Positions 40,777 through 49,871 of a stretch of 64,000 nucleotides of DNA are shown here, one piece after another. The translations under genes were made by a program, and so were the position numbers. Under the pieces are notes generated by a model that was not told where the DNA came from, ran no database searches, and saw only the letters and a program-made list of their open reading frames with translations. This DNA is from Natronosalvus amylolyticus (GTDB lineage Archaea; Halobacteriota; Halobacteria; Halobacteriales; Natrialbaceae), in NCBI RefSeq assembly GCF_024298845.1, contig NZ_CP101156.1:2914001-2978000 (forward strand). Direction: 5' to 3'. Position 1 is the stretch's first letter; each line of letters starts with the position of its first letter.

Positions 40777-41433
40777 CTACTCGATAGAGCCGCCTGACTT
40801 GAGCTCCGAGAGTTCGCCGACCCGCTCCCGCCGGATCAGATCGCGGACGAACAGCCGACACTGGCGGGCGAGTTCAGCGCGGTCATCGTAGGCGTAGATT
40901 CGCACGTCCCAGCGATCTCTGACGGCGCCGATCATCGCGCTGCGGACGCCGGACTCGTGGACGAACATGACGCGTTCGCGGTGTCCGTCCGGGTCTTCGC
41001 CCGTATACAGTGTCTCGAGTACCGAACCGACTTCGATGCCGACGCCGAGGTTGTCCCCCATCGCGGGAACGACGTAGATCACGGCGTTACTCGCCCGGGC
41101 GAACGCAATGGACTGGGCGGCCGCGTCCAGTTCCTCGAGGGGGACGTCGACGTCGATCGCGAGGAAGGCGTTGACCCCCGCCTCGGTTCGGAGGTGATCG
41201 CGCACCTCGAGTATGAGGTCCAGAGCGGCTTCCTCGCGCTCGAGTTCACGAGGACGCTCGGTACTTTGACTCGCCGTGGTGAGCGCCCCGAAATCGACCG
41301 ACTCCGGCACGTTGCCGGGATCGAGCGTCTCGAGGGCGCGCTCGAGGTCGAACGCTTTGTACGGTCCCATAAGGTAGACGAGGAATCGTGAGCGGGGGAG
41401 GTCGCCCAGTTCGTCGATGATCCGGTCGCGCAT
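40777..41433 (-). CDS. Conserved haloarchaeal protein (DUF7509-like)
   Basis: 218 residues. N-terminal PRSRFLVYLMGPYKAF, a central beta-alpha region (NAFLAIDVDVPLEELDAAAQSIAFARASNAVIYVVPAMGDNLGVGIEVGSVLETL) and a C-terminal helix. The layout is like nucleoside 2-deoxyribosyltransferases or other alpha/beta hydrolases but the catalytic residues are not clear. TATA-like TTTATA at 41456-41461 predicts a leaderless start at 41433. Divergent from the HTH gene. Confidence 0.75.
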   Translation of the reverse strand: MRDRIIDELGDLPRSRFLVYLMGPYKAFDLERALETLDPGNVPESVDFGALTTASQSTERPRELEREEAALDLILEVRDHLRTEAGVNAFLAIDVDVPLEELDAAAQSIAFARASNAVIYVVPAMGDNLGVGIEVGSVLETLYTGEDPDGHRERVMFVHESGVRSAMIGAVRDRWDVRIYAYDDRAELARQCRLFVRDLIRRERVGELSELKSGGSIE

Positions 41434-41466
41434 GGTGGCCGTGTTCGCGGGTGCTATATAAATATG

Positions 41467-41478
41467 GCTGATATCAGC
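41467..41478. promoter_or_regulatory. Perfect 12-bp palindrome between divergent promoters
   Basis: GCTGATATCAGC lies between the TATA box of the leftward gene (41456-41461) and that of the rightward HTH gene (CTTATAC at 41499-41505). Both genes appear leaderless. This position fits an operator, with the HTH protein as an obvious candidate binder; binding is inference. Confidence 0.45.
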
Positions 41479-41528
41479 GGCTACTGACTCAGCGAACGCT
41501 TATACACATCGGGGGCGATATATGTAAT

Positions 41529-41912
41529 ATGGCTCACTCCAGGCGAGCGAACGACCGGGTTCATGACGACCTCCTCCCCGAGTCGAGCGTCCTCTCGCTC
41601 GAGGAGTATCTCGACATGCAACGGGCGATCGGGAACGAGATGCGGTTTCGGATCCTGAACCGCCTCGTCGAGGACGGCCCACACAGCGCGAGCGAACTTC
41701 GCGATGCCCTCGAGATTCGGTCGAACACGCTGCACTACCATCTCGACGAACTCGTGGACGTCGGGCTGGTCGAAAACCGGAAACGGAAGGAACCCGACTC
41801 GAGCGGCCTCTACTCCTACTATCAGGCGTCCTCACTCGGCGAAGGGATTCTGGACGAAGGGATTCGCCAACTGATGGCTCGCGAGTGGGATGCCCTCGAG
41901 CGGTACCAGTAG
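41529..41912 (+). CDS. ArsR-type winged-helix transcription regulator
   Basis: 127 residues. The wHTH is at about 30-95: IGNEMRFRILNRLVEDGP, SASELRDALEIRSNTLHYHLDELVDVGLV and a wing (ENRKRKEPDSSGLYSYYQAS). A C-terminal helix (GILDEGIRQLMAREWDALERY) may dimerise. No metal-binding Cys is visible. The start ATG 41529 has a TATA-like box about 26 bases upstream, so the mRNA is probably leaderless. Divergent from the conserved protein at 40777. Confidence 0.88.
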   Translation: MAHSRRANDRVHDDLLPESSVLSLEEYLDMQRAIGNEMRFRILNRLVEDGPHSASELRDALEIRSNTLHYHLDELVDVGLVENRKRKEPDSSGLYSYYQASSLGEGILDEGIRQLMAREWDALERYQ

Positions 41913-41938
41913 TCAAGTATCGGTCGCTGCCCGTCGGT

Positions 41939-42277
41939 TCACTCTTGCCAGCTCGGATTCTCCCGTGGCGGACTGAAGATATCGACACCGCGAACCGTGT
42001 CCTTCCCCCGGTTTTCGGCCGCGTGGGGCTGGTCGCCCGGAATCGCGTAGGCGTCGCCCGGCGTACAAACGATCTCTTCGCCGTCGGTCATGAAGACCAA
42101 CTCGCCCTCGTAGATGAATCCCGTCTGCTCGTGGGGATGACTGTGTTCTTCGACGACCGCACCGGGCTCGATTTCGAAGTGCTGGACGTTCATCGAATCC
42201 GTCCCGGCCATCAGCGCCAGACGCACGCCGTCGGCTGCCTCTGCGGTCTCGAGCGACTCGAGTGGGGTGTGTTCCAT
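41939..42277 (-). CDS. Cupin-domain protein
   Basis: 112 residues, a single cupin barrel: HFEIEPGAVVEEHSHPHEQTGFIYEGELVF (motif 1 with HSHPHEQ metal ligands) and AYAIPGDQPHAAENRG (motif 2). Metal-dependent dioxygenase or sensor roles are common, but no partner is indicated. Start ATG 42277; the in-frame extension to 42301 has no support. Convergent with the ArsR gene. Confidence 0.88.
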   Translation of the reverse strand: MEHTPLESLETAEAADGVRLALMAGTDSMNVQHFEIEPGAVVEEHSHPHEQTGFIYEGELVFMTDGEEIVCTPGDAYAIPGDQPHAAENRGKDTVRGVDIFSPPRENPSWQE

Positions 42278-42405
42278 ACGCTCGAGTGGGAGGGCCACCA
42301 CCGTAACGGTTTGTGCGTCGGCAGTTCCCTCGTCCCTGGTTTTGCCGCTTTCACTTCCACCCTGCTTTCCGAACGTTCAACAGCGGTCGCCACGCACTCG
42401 AGGGT

Positions 42406-42927
42406 ATGTACGCGGTCGTCGGCTGTAGTTCGTGTTCGCACCTCTGGCTGATCGAAGGCCGGTCCAAGACGACTCAGTGTCCTCGCTGTGGCTCGCGAAA
42501 GCCCTACGAGAAACGAAAGAAGTTCCTCGAGACCGAAGACGCCGACCACGCCCGCGAGGTTCGAGCGTCGATGCTCGCCAACCGACAGGGTGAGGGCGAA
42601 ACCTTCGCTCGCGTCGACTCGTTTGCCGACCTCGAGTGGGTCGAAGACGGCGTCGTGAGCGAGGAGGAGTACCTCGAGGCGTCCGGACTCGACCCCGACG
42701 AAGTCGAGGCGGCAGGTGACCGCGACCCACGCCAGCCGACTCGAACGGGGAGCAAGAAGTCTATCGTCGAGGCGGCACTGGAAGATCTCGAGTCACCGAC
42801 GGAAGCCGACGTGATCGCCTACGCGAACGACCGGGGCGTCGACGCCGGCTATACGAAAAAAGCACTCGAGAAACTGGTCCGGAGCGGGCAGGCGAGTGAG
42901 AGCCGCGGCGTCTACCGGTTGTTGTGA
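42406..42927 (+). CDS. Zinc-ribbon and winged-helix protein (DUF5817-like)
   Basis: 173 residues. N-terminal zinc ribbon: VVGCSSCSHLWLIEG and TQCPRCGSRKPYEKR (CxxC pairs). A middle acidic linker (about 50-105) leads to a C-terminal winged helix (KKSIVEAALEDLESPTEADVIAYAND, KKALEKLVRSGQASESRGVYRLL). This architecture is a haloarchaeal DNA- or RNA-binding regulator-like family of unknown target. Start ATG 42406 (MYAVVGC) gives the ribbon at the N-terminus. Confidence 0.85.
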   Translation: MYAVVGCSSCSHLWLIEGRSKTTQCPRCGSRKPYEKRKKFLETEDADHAREVRASMLANRQGEGETFARVDSFADLEWVEDGVVSEEEYLEASGLDPDEVEAAGDRDPRQPTRTGSKKSIVEAALEDLESPTEADVIAYANDRGVDAGYTKKALEKLVRSGQASESRGVYRLL

Positions 42928-43048
42928 CAGTCGGTGTACCGGCTTGTTCGTTTCCGGACTCGAGGCCCACTAAACCGGAACTCGAGGCCGGGTCAGGCTG
43001 TTCTCGCGGGATCGCCACCCCTATTATCGCTCGAGAGCGAGTGACGGT

Positions 43049-43399
43049 ATGGCAGAACTGGTCGACGTGCAGGGAACGGTAATCGGTGTCGGGCTCCTCG
43101 CGGCCGTCGCCCTGCTCGCGGTGGGTACCTTCCTCAGTGAGACCGTTCTCGGCGTCGACACCCTCACGCTCGCCTTCTGGGTGCTCGCCGGCACCTTCGC
43201 GGTCATTTCGGTGTTACACGCCTGGGTTGGCCAGTACAACTTCGCCTGGGCCCACGGCGGGGCGGCATTCGGCTGGGGCCTGGTCCTCGTCGGCACGACC
43301 GGATTCCAGGTGTTTCTCGGGGTCGTCCTGCTGGTACTTTCGGGAGCCTACATCGCGCTCTTGAGCCGGCGAGTGACTCGCGGCGGACCGTCCGAGTAG
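43049..43399 (+). CDS. Small four-helix membrane protein
   Basis: 116 residues with helices VIGVGLLAAVALLAVGTFL, LAFWVLAGTFAVISVLHAWV, AFGWGLVLVGTTGF and FLGVVLLVLSGAYIALLS. No charged residues occur inside helices. No family recognised. Same strand as the zinc-ribbon gene, 121 bases downstream. Confidence 0.72.
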   Translation: MAELVDVQGTVIGVGLLAAVALLAVGTFLSETVLGVDTLTLAFWVLAGTFAVISVLHAWVGQYNFAWAHGGAAFGWGLVLVGTTGFQVFLGVVLLVLSGAYIALLSRRVTRGGPSE

Positions 43400-43605
43400 T
43401 GGTTGCTCGTGCGTTGAACGCTGATTACGACCAGTGTCCGGAGTGATCTCGAGATATGACTAATACTATTGATTAGACACCGATATAATAGTAAAATACT
43501 ACCGAACGCTATGATAACACTACTAATTGAACCAGTCTACTTTCGCGGCGCTTTCGATCACATTCCAACGAGCGCTGCTTATCGCCCCGTTCCGGCGGGC
43601 GCTGC
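43400..43605. other. Intergenic region with AT-rich stretch before hmgA
   Basis: About 200 bases; 43450-43530 is AT-rich (CTATTGATTAGACACCGATATAATAG), then GC-rich sequence at the hmgA stop. Convergent genes meet here, so transcription of both may end in it. No ORF is supported. Confidence 0.5.
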
Positions 43606-44838
43606 CTAGCGACCCAGGTCTTCGTGCGCACTCGCGAGGTGCCTCGAGGCCAGCGCGGCCAACAGGGACAGTTCGCCAGCCAGCGCCCCGACGGCGATGA
43701 CTTCGGCGAGCGCGTCAGCGTTCGAACCCGCAGGGTCGCCACCGCCTCGCAGGCCGAGCACGTCGAGGGCTTCGGACTGAGTGGGGAGTTTCGTCCCACC
43801 GCCGACGGTCCCGACCTCGAGGCTGGCCAGCGAGACGCTGGCGTAGAGGTCGCTCGAGCCCTCCTCGTTCGGTCGCGCGTCCATTGTCGTGATAGTGTTC
43901 GCGCCTTCGACGACCTGTGCTTCGTCCTGTCCGGTAGCGAGGAACGCCGCGCCGACGACGTTCGCCGCGTGGGCGTTGAATCCGAGACTGCCGGCTTTCG
44001 CGCTGCCGATGAGGTTCTTGCGCGTGTTGGCTTCGGCGATGGCGTCCGCGGTGGTGTGGAGTCGCTCCTCGACGAGGTCGCCGGGTATCAGGACGTCAGC
44101 GGTTACCGACCGGCCGCGGCCTTCGACGGCGTTGATGGCGGCGGGTTTCTTATCAGAACAGAGGTTCCCCGAGAGGGCAACGAGCGAGGCGGGTGTTTCC
44201 GCTTCGACGACGTTACAGGCCTCGCCCGTGGCGATGGTGGCCATGTTCATGCCCATCGCGTCTTTGGTGTCGTAGGCGAAGCGGAGGAAGACGGAGTCAC
44301 CGACGACGTAAGGTTCGACGTCGAGCAACTGGCCGTGGCTGGTCGTCGACTCTGCAGCGTCGCGCAGGGTCTCGAGGTTCTCGCCCACCCACTCCACCGT
44401 CTGGGCGGCTTCGACGACGCCGTCCACGCGGAAGACCGGGGCGCGGGTCATCCCGTTTTTGGTAACTCTGGCTGCTGCGCCGCCGGCCGATTCGATCACC
44501 GAGAGCCCACGGTTGACGGAGGCCAGCAGGGCCCCTTCGGTCGTCGCCAGCGGGAGGTGATAGTCGCCTTCTGCGGCTCCGCCGTCGATCGTCACCGGGC
44601 CGACGACGCCCATCGGAATCTGGGCCGCGCCGATCATGTTCTCGATGGCGGAGTCGGCGGCTTCGGCGTCGAACGCGTAAGCACCCACGGTCTCGAGGTC
44701 GGCGTCGGTTTCGTCCTCGAGCAACAACCTCCGGGCCGTTGCTGCCGTGTCGTGATCGGCCTGGGCCTCGAGTTCGTGCAATCGAAGGTCGCCGCTGCGA
44801 ACCCGGTCGGCGAGCGCCTCGGGATCAGTGTCGGTCAT
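43606..44838 (-). CDS. hmgA: HMG-CoA reductase, class I
   Basis: A 410-residue NADPH enzyme: HMG-CoA to mevalonate, the entry to archaeal isoprenoid lipids and the target of statins (used for selection in haloarchaea). Motifs: ENMIGAAQIPMGVVGPV (catalytic Glu), FAYDTKDAMGMNM (Asp), LCSDKKPAAINAVEGRGR (Lys), GFNAHAANVVGAAFLATGQD (His region) and GGGTKLPTQSEALDVLG. Start ATG 44838 (MTDTDPEALADRV); upstream in-frame starts are rejected as unrelated basic sequence. Confidence 0.98.
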   Translation of the reverse strand: MTDTDPEALADRVRSGDLRLHELEAQADHDTAATARRLLLEDETDADLETVGAYAFDAEAADSAIENMIGAAQIPMGVVGPVTIDGGAAEGDYHLPLATTEGALLASVNRGLSVIESAGGAAARVTKNGMTRAPVFRVDGVVEAAQTVEWVGENLETLRDAAESTTSHGQLLDVEPYVVGDSVFLRFAYDTKDAMGMNMATIATGEACNVVEAETPASLVALSGNLCSDKKPAAINAVEGRGRSVTADVLIPGDLVEERLHTTADAIAEANTRKNLIGSAKAGSLGFNAHAANVVGAAFLATGQDEAQVVEGANTITTMDARPNEEGSSDLYASVSLASLEVGTVGGGTKLPTQSEALDVLGLRGGGDPAGSNADALAEVIAVGALAGELSLLAALASRHLASAHEDLGR

Positions 44839-44967
44839 GGATAGGACGTGTCGGGCATGGCTCTTAACAGGTGCTGATCGGACTCGGGGCCTCGTCACCG
44901 TCCACCGAGTATCCGCGACCACCCGCTATCCCAACCGTTTTTGCCTCTCCCTGCGCGAGGTCGCACA

Positions 44968-46560
44968 ATGACCGACGCTGCCGACACGATACTCGTCAAC
45001 GCTCGAGTGTACTCGCTCGAGGCTGTTGGGGACGCCGAGGATGCTGATGCAGGTGTGGCCGCCGAACCGGAGCCTGCTGAAGCGCTGGCGATTCGAAACG
45101 GGAAGATCGTTCGGGTCGACCGCGAGTACGAGGTCCGATTCCTCGAGGGCGTCGAAACCGACGTCATCGACTGTGACGGGCGGGTCGTGCTCCCCGGTTT
45201 CGTCGACGCCCACACGCACATGGAGAACCTGGGCCAGTATCTGGTGCACGCGGACCTCTCGAGCGTCGACTCCCTCGAGGCCGCTGTCGGTGCGCTCGAG
45301 GCCCAGGCGGATACCGATCGCGAGTGGATTCTGGGCTTTGGCTACGACGAAAGCGAGTGGGCCGAGAACCGTTATCTGCGGGCGAGCGACCTCGATAGCG
45401 TCAGTGCGGACCGACCCGTCGTCGCCATGCGCGTCGACATGCACAACGCCTCGCTCAACAGCGTCGCCCTCGAGCGATTACGCGAGCAGATGCCGAGTGG
45501 GGACGTCGAAACCGACGCGAACGGCGAGCCGACGGGCGTCGTCGTCGAGGAAGCTACCGAAGCGGTCTGGGACGCTCTCGAGGCCGATTACGCGGACACT
45601 CGCGACCTCGTGACGGCGGCGATCGACTACGCCAACGCCCTCGGTGTCACCTGCGTCCACGACAAGGTCAGAGAGTCACACGCACCGCGGGTCTACCGCG
45701 ACCTCGAGGCAGCCGGCGAGTTGACCTGTCGGGTCCGACTCGATTACTGGAGCGACCATCTCGAGAGTCTTCTGGATGCGGGATTGGTCACCAATGGCGG
45801 CAGCGAGTTCGTGCAGGTGGGCGCCGTCAAATCGTTCACAGACGGGACTATCGGTAGCCGAACGGCCAAACTGTTCGAGCCCTACGAAGACCTCCCGGCC
45901 GACCACGAGGGTGACGGTCGCGGCCAGTGGGTCGTCGATCCCGACGAACTCACCGACATTGCGAGCCGAGCGACCGAAGATGGGGACTATCAGCTCACCG
46001 TCCACGCCATCGGCGACGAGGCCGCCGAGGAGACGATTTCGACCTTCGAAGCGACGCCGAACGTCGACGAGGCGCGACACCGCGTCGAGCACGCCGAAAT
46101 GGCGAGCGACGACCACCTCGAGCGGATGGCCGAATCCGGTATCGTCGCGTCGGTCCAGCCGAACTTCCTGCAGTGGGCCGAGGATGGTGGGCTGTACGAC
46201 CAGCGACTGGGCGAGCAGCGGCGACGGGAAGTGGACCGGTTCCGGTCGATGCTCGAGGCCGGCGTCCCGCTCGCCTTTGGCTCGGACTGTATGCCACTCG
46301 ACCCGCTGCTCGGCGTCCACTACGCGGTCAACGCTCCCGCAGAGGCTCAGCGACTGTCGGTCACCGAGGCGCTCCGGGCGTACACGGTCGGGGCCGCCTA
46401 CGCGGGCTTCGACGAGGACCGACTGGGGACCCTCGAGGCCGGCAAGGCAGCGGATATCGTCGTACTCGATGCGTCGCCGTGGGACCAACCGGACGCCATC
46501 GACGAAATTGACGTCGCCCTGACGCTGGTCGACGGCCAGGTCGTCTACGAAGATCGGTAG
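44968..46560 (+). CDS. Amidohydrolase family protein (YtcJ-type)
   Basis: 530 residues, metal-dependent hydrolase TIM barrel: RVVLPGFVDAHTHMENLG (His pair), FTDGTIGSRTAKL, LTVHAIGDEAAEETI, HRVEHAEMASDDH, and late GSDCMPLDPLLGVHYAVN (Asp), then AGKAADIVVLDASPW. This matches the large YtcJ/AtzE-like branch with unknown natural substrates (N-substituted amides or formamides are possible). Start ATG 44968. Divergent from hmgA. Confidence 0.88.
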   Translation: MTDAADTILVNARVYSLEAVGDAEDADAGVAAEPEPAEALAIRNGKIVRVDREYEVRFLEGVETDVIDCDGRVVLPGFVDAHTHMENLGQYLVHADLSSVDSLEAAVGALEAQADTDREWILGFGYDESEWAENRYLRASDLDSVSADRPVVAMRVDMHNASLNSVALERLREQMPSGDVETDANGEPTGVVVEEATEAVWDALEADYADTRDLVTAAIDYANALGVTCVHDKVRESHAPRVYRDLEAAGELTCRVRLDYWSDHLESLLDAGLVTNGGSEFVQVGAVKSFTDGTIGSRTAKLFEPYEDLPADHEGDGRGQWVVDPDELTDIASRATEDGDYQLTVHAIGDEAAEETISTFEATPNVDEARHRVEHAEMASDDHLERMAESGIVASVQPNFLQWAEDGGLYDQRLGEQRRREVDRFRSMLEAGVPLAFGSDCMPLDPLLGVHYAVNAPAEAQRLSVTEALRAYTVGAAYAGFDEDRLGTLEAGKAADIVVLDASPWDQPDAIDEIDVALTLVDGQVVYEDR

Positions 46561-46716
46561 CATCGAGCGGTATAGTGGCTTCCCAAACCTGCAGCTGTGG
46601 TTGAAATCATGTGGTGCGGTTCGATTTCACTCACCGGTCGACGTTTCACTGGCTACTATTGGGACGAAGGTGTCGGCCAGGAAACGGTTTTAGGGCTCCC
46701 CGTTCATCGTTCCCGT

Positions 46717-48549
46717 ATGTCATCCGAAAGCGAAGGGTTCGTCGAAGCCGTCCCGCTCGAGCGACTCGAGGCGGAAGGGCGGGAACTCGTCTCGAGAGGT
46801 GGTGTGGCGATCGCGCTCTTTTATCACGAAGGCGAGGTACGCGCGGTCGACAACCGCTGCCCGCACATGGGGTTTCCGCTCGCGGAAGGGAGCGTCGAAG
46901 ACGGTATCCTCACCTGCCACTGGCACCACGCTCGGTTCGAACTCTCCTGTGGCGACACGTTCGATCCCTGGGCCGACGACGTGCAGACGTATCCAGTCGA
47001 GGTCCGTGACGGAACCGTCTACGTCGACCCGAACCCACCGCTCGAGCGCGACCCGGCCGACCACTGGGCTGACCGACTCGAGACGGGCCTCGAGGAGAAC
47101 CTCCGACTCGTGATCGGCAAATCGACGATCGGGCTCCTCGACGCGGGCGTCGACTATCGAGAACCCATGGCGACGACGCTCGAGTTCGCCACTCGCTATC
47201 GGGAGATGGGCTGGTCCTCGGGGGCGACGATTCTCGGCTGTATGGCGAACGTCGTGGACGATCTCGAGCCAGACGACCGCAAACGGGCGCTGTACACCGG
47301 TGTCCGCCACGTTGCGAACGACTGTGCGGGCGAAGCGCCGAACTTCGATCAGCCCTCGTTCTCGACGACTGACGTCCCGTTCGAGCGCCTCAAGAACTGG
47401 TTTCGCGACTGCGTCGAGGTACGAGACGCCGACGGGGCCGAACGCTGTCTCCGGACTGCAATCGCTGCCGGCTACGACGAGGCGGCCGTCGCCGAACTCC
47501 TCTTTGCCGCGGCGACGGACCACCCGTACCTCTCGACGGGACACGTCCTCGATTTCGCCAACACGGCCTTCGAGTGCCTCGAGCACGTCGGCTGGGAATC
47601 CGGGACGACCGCTGGTGACGGAACGCTCGCTGCTGACGTACTGGCCTCGCTGGTCGACCCGCTCGTGACTGCTTCCCGGAGCGACGAGCGCTCCTCGTGG
47701 CGACAGCCAATTGACCTCGTCGCCCTGCTCGAGGACGTCTACGGCGGCGACGTGACCGAGACGAGCGGCCTCGAGGCGCTGGCGGCCACCGGTGAAGGGG
47801 CGCTCGAGGCTGACCGAGCATGGGAACCACCTGCCGGCTTTCAGGAGACGCTGCTGGGAGACGACCCCGAGGCCATCGTCACCGCACTCGCAGATGCCAT
47901 CGAGTCGGGGGCGAGCACGGAAGCGCTGGCGGCCGTTGTCACCCGGGCCGCCGCAACGCGAGTTGCCCAGTTCGGGGTCGCAAACGAGTTTTCGGACTGG
48001 AACACGGTCCACCACACGTTCACGTACGCCAACGCGGTCCACCAGAGCACCCGCCGTACGGACGCCATCGAACTGTACCGCGCGGTGTTCGACGTCGCGA
48101 TCAACGTCTACCTGGACCGCTTTCTCAACACGCCACCGGCACCGATTCCGGAACCCGGAGCGAACGAGGGCGAAGCCCCCGAGACGATCCTGGAGGAGCT
48201 GCTCGAGACCTTCGACCGTGAGGGTGGCGTCAACGAGGCTGGCCGCCTCGTCGGCGCGTTCTTCGACGCCGGTGGCGACCCGGCTGCCCTGAAACGCACC
48301 CTCGGCCACGCTCTCTTGCGTGAGGATGCTGGCTTTCACACCCTGCAGAACCTCGAGGCTGCGTTCCGGCAGTTCGACCTGCTCGAGGACGGTGCGAGCG
48401 GCCCACCGGTAGACGAGCACACCCGTCGCGTGCCGATGATCGCGACGGCGCGATACCTCGCGGCCCACTTCCCCACGAGGCGTGAGGCCGAGCAGACGTT
48501 TCAGATCGCCTCGCGACTCAATCGCGGCGAATCGATTCACGAAGGATGA
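46717..48549 (+). CDS. Rieske 2Fe-2S domain fused to a large helical domain
   Basis: 610 residues. Residues 1-105 are a Rieske ferredoxin domain with the cluster ligands Cys48 and His50 (RCPHMGFPLAEGS) and Cys67 and His70 (TCHWHHARF). The remaining ~500 residues are mostly helical, with His-containing repeats such as HPYLSTGHVLDFANTAFECLEHVG and WNTVHHTFTYANAVHQ, and no recognisable oxygenase mononuclear-iron motif. It may be an electron-transfer protein with an additional metal or substrate domain. Start ATG 46717 (MSSESEGFVEAV). Function unknown. Confidence 0.85.
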   Translation: MSSESEGFVEAVPLERLEAEGRELVSRGGVAIALFYHEGEVRAVDNRCPHMGFPLAEGSVEDGILTCHWHHARFELSCGDTFDPWADDVQTYPVEVRDGTVYVDPNPPLERDPADHWADRLETGLEENLRLVIGKSTIGLLDAGVDYREPMATTLEFATRYREMGWSSGATILGCMANVVDDLEPDDRKRALYTGVRHVANDCAGEAPNFDQPSFSTTDVPFERLKNWFRDCVEVRDADGAERCLRTAIAAGYDEAAVAELLFAAATDHPYLSTGHVLDFANTAFECLEHVGWESGTTAGDGTLAADVLASLVDPLVTASRSDERSSWRQPIDLVALLEDVYGGDVTETSGLEALAATGEGALEADRAWEPPAGFQETLLGDDPEAIVTALADAIESGASTEALAAVVTRAAATRVAQFGVANEFSDWNTVHHTFTYANAVHQSTRRTDAIELYRAVFDVAINVYLDRFLNTPPAPIPEPGANEGEAPETILEELLETFDREGGVNEAGRLVGAFFDAGGDPAALKRTLGHALLREDAGFHTLQNLEAAFRQFDLLEDGASGPPVDEHTRRVPMIATARYLAAHFPTRREAEQTFQIASRLNRGESIHEG

Positions 48550-48590
48550 AAAACGATTGCTTGAGCGAATACCGTTCGTCGGATTAGGGG

Positions 48591-49871
48591 TTACTCGTCG
48601 TACAAGACGCACTTTGCCTGCTGATTCGAGGTTACCTGGTGCATCCGTATGGGTGGTTGCTCACAGGGGGTCGAAAACTCGGTCTCGAGTGTGGATTTAG
48701 CGGCCTCACGGTCACCCTCGGTCGCTTCAGTGAGCGCCGATGCAAGGACGCGTTCAGCGTTCGGATCGCTGAGCGGCGTCGGAATGTCGTACGAGGCTCG
48801 AATCGCTTCGGGCGTTTCGGTGCCCTCGCTCGGAAGCGTCACATCGTCCTCGAGGAGGTCCCGCCTGAAGTTGGCCACTGCTCGCCAGTGGCCCTGGTCG
48901 AACTGGTATCCACTGGGCTGGACGAGTTTTGGGCACCGGGGGTTGAATCGACAACCGCTGGGCACGTCGACGGCGTCTGGCACTTCGCCGACGAGTTCGA
49001 TTCGCTCTCGGTTTTCGTCTGGATCGATACGGGGGACCGAGGACACGAGAGCTTGTGTGTAGGGATGGGTTGGATTGTCGATAATCTCGTTTGCCGGTCC
49101 GACCTCCACGAGTTCGCCCAGATACATGATACCGATCCGGTCGCACATGTGTTTGAGCAAGGAGAGGTCGTGACTGATATAGACGGCAGTCAGTCCCAAC
49201 TCGCGTTGCAGCCGTTTGAACAGGTCGAGAATACTCGCACGAATCGACACGTCGAGCATACTTGCCGGTTCGTCGGCCAACAGGAACGACGGCTCGAGCG
49301 CGAGGGCTCTCGCGATGCTGACGCGCTGGCGCTCCCCGCCGGAGAGTTCACTCGGATACTCGTGTGCGTACGCTTTGGCGGGTTTGAGCCCTGCCTGTTC
49401 GATGACCTCGTACACCCGCTCTTCGCGTTCTTTTTTCGAGCCGATATCGTGGACGTCGAGCGGTTCTTTCACCCACTTGAATACGGTAAAACGGGGGTTG
49501 ATCGATTGGTAGGGGTCCTGGTGAATGATCTGTGCTTCACGACGAAACGCGTTCATCTCACGGGTGCTGGCGTCGGTAATCTCTTTCCCGTCGAAGAATA
49601 TTTTCCCGTCAGTTGGTTCGAGCAGTCGTATTGCTGACTTACCGAGCGTGGTCTTCCCACACCCGGATTCGCCGGCCAAACCGAACGCTTCACCGTCTTT
49701 GATGCCGAGTGAAACGCCGTCGACGGCTTTGACGACGTCGTTGCTCTCTCCTCTGAGAATCCGAGAGACGATTCCAGTACTCAACGGGAAGTGTTTTTCG
49801 AGGTTTCGAACCTCGAGTTTGTACGAGCCGTCCGTTTCGGGTTCTTCGAGTAGTTCTCGACTTTCAGTCAT
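48591..49871 (-). CDS. Peptide/oligopeptide ABC transporter ATP-binding protein (DppF/OppF-type)
   Basis: 426 residues. Walker A GLAGESGCGKTTLGKS, signature LSGGERQRVSIARALALEP, Walker B FLLADEPASMLD, then the OppF-type C-terminal CRFNPRCPKLVQPSGYQ segment. The last ~80 residues are an added tail. Start ATG 49871 lies 8 bases inside the upstream ATPase gene end. Last gene of a five-gene importer operon; pairs with the ATPase at 49864-50928. Confidence 0.95.
   Translation of the reverse strand: MTESRELLEEPETDGSYKLEVRNLEKHFPLSTGIVSRILRGESNDVVKAVDGVSLGIKDGEAFGLAGESGCGKTTLGKSAIRLLEPTDGKIFFDGKEITDASTREMNAFRREAQIIHQDPYQSINPRFTVFKWVKEPLDVHDIGSKKEREERVYEVIEQAGLKPAKAYAHEYPSELSGGERQRVSIARALALEPSFLLADEPASMLDVSIRASILDLFKRLQRELGLTAVYISHDLSLLKHMCDRIGIMYLGELVEVGPANEIIDNPTHPYTQALVSSVPRIDPDENRERIELVGEVPDAVDVPSGCRFNPRCPKLVQPSGYQFDQGHWRAVANFRRDLLEDDVTLPSEGTETPEAIRASYDIPTPLSDPNAERVLASALTEATEGDREAAKSTLETEFSTPCEQPPIRMHQVTSNQQAKCVLYDE

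Noticed and set aside
46720-48612. 630-codon minus-strand frame opposite the Rieske fusion
   Set aside because: Arg-rich mirror frame; the plus strand carries the cluster ligands.
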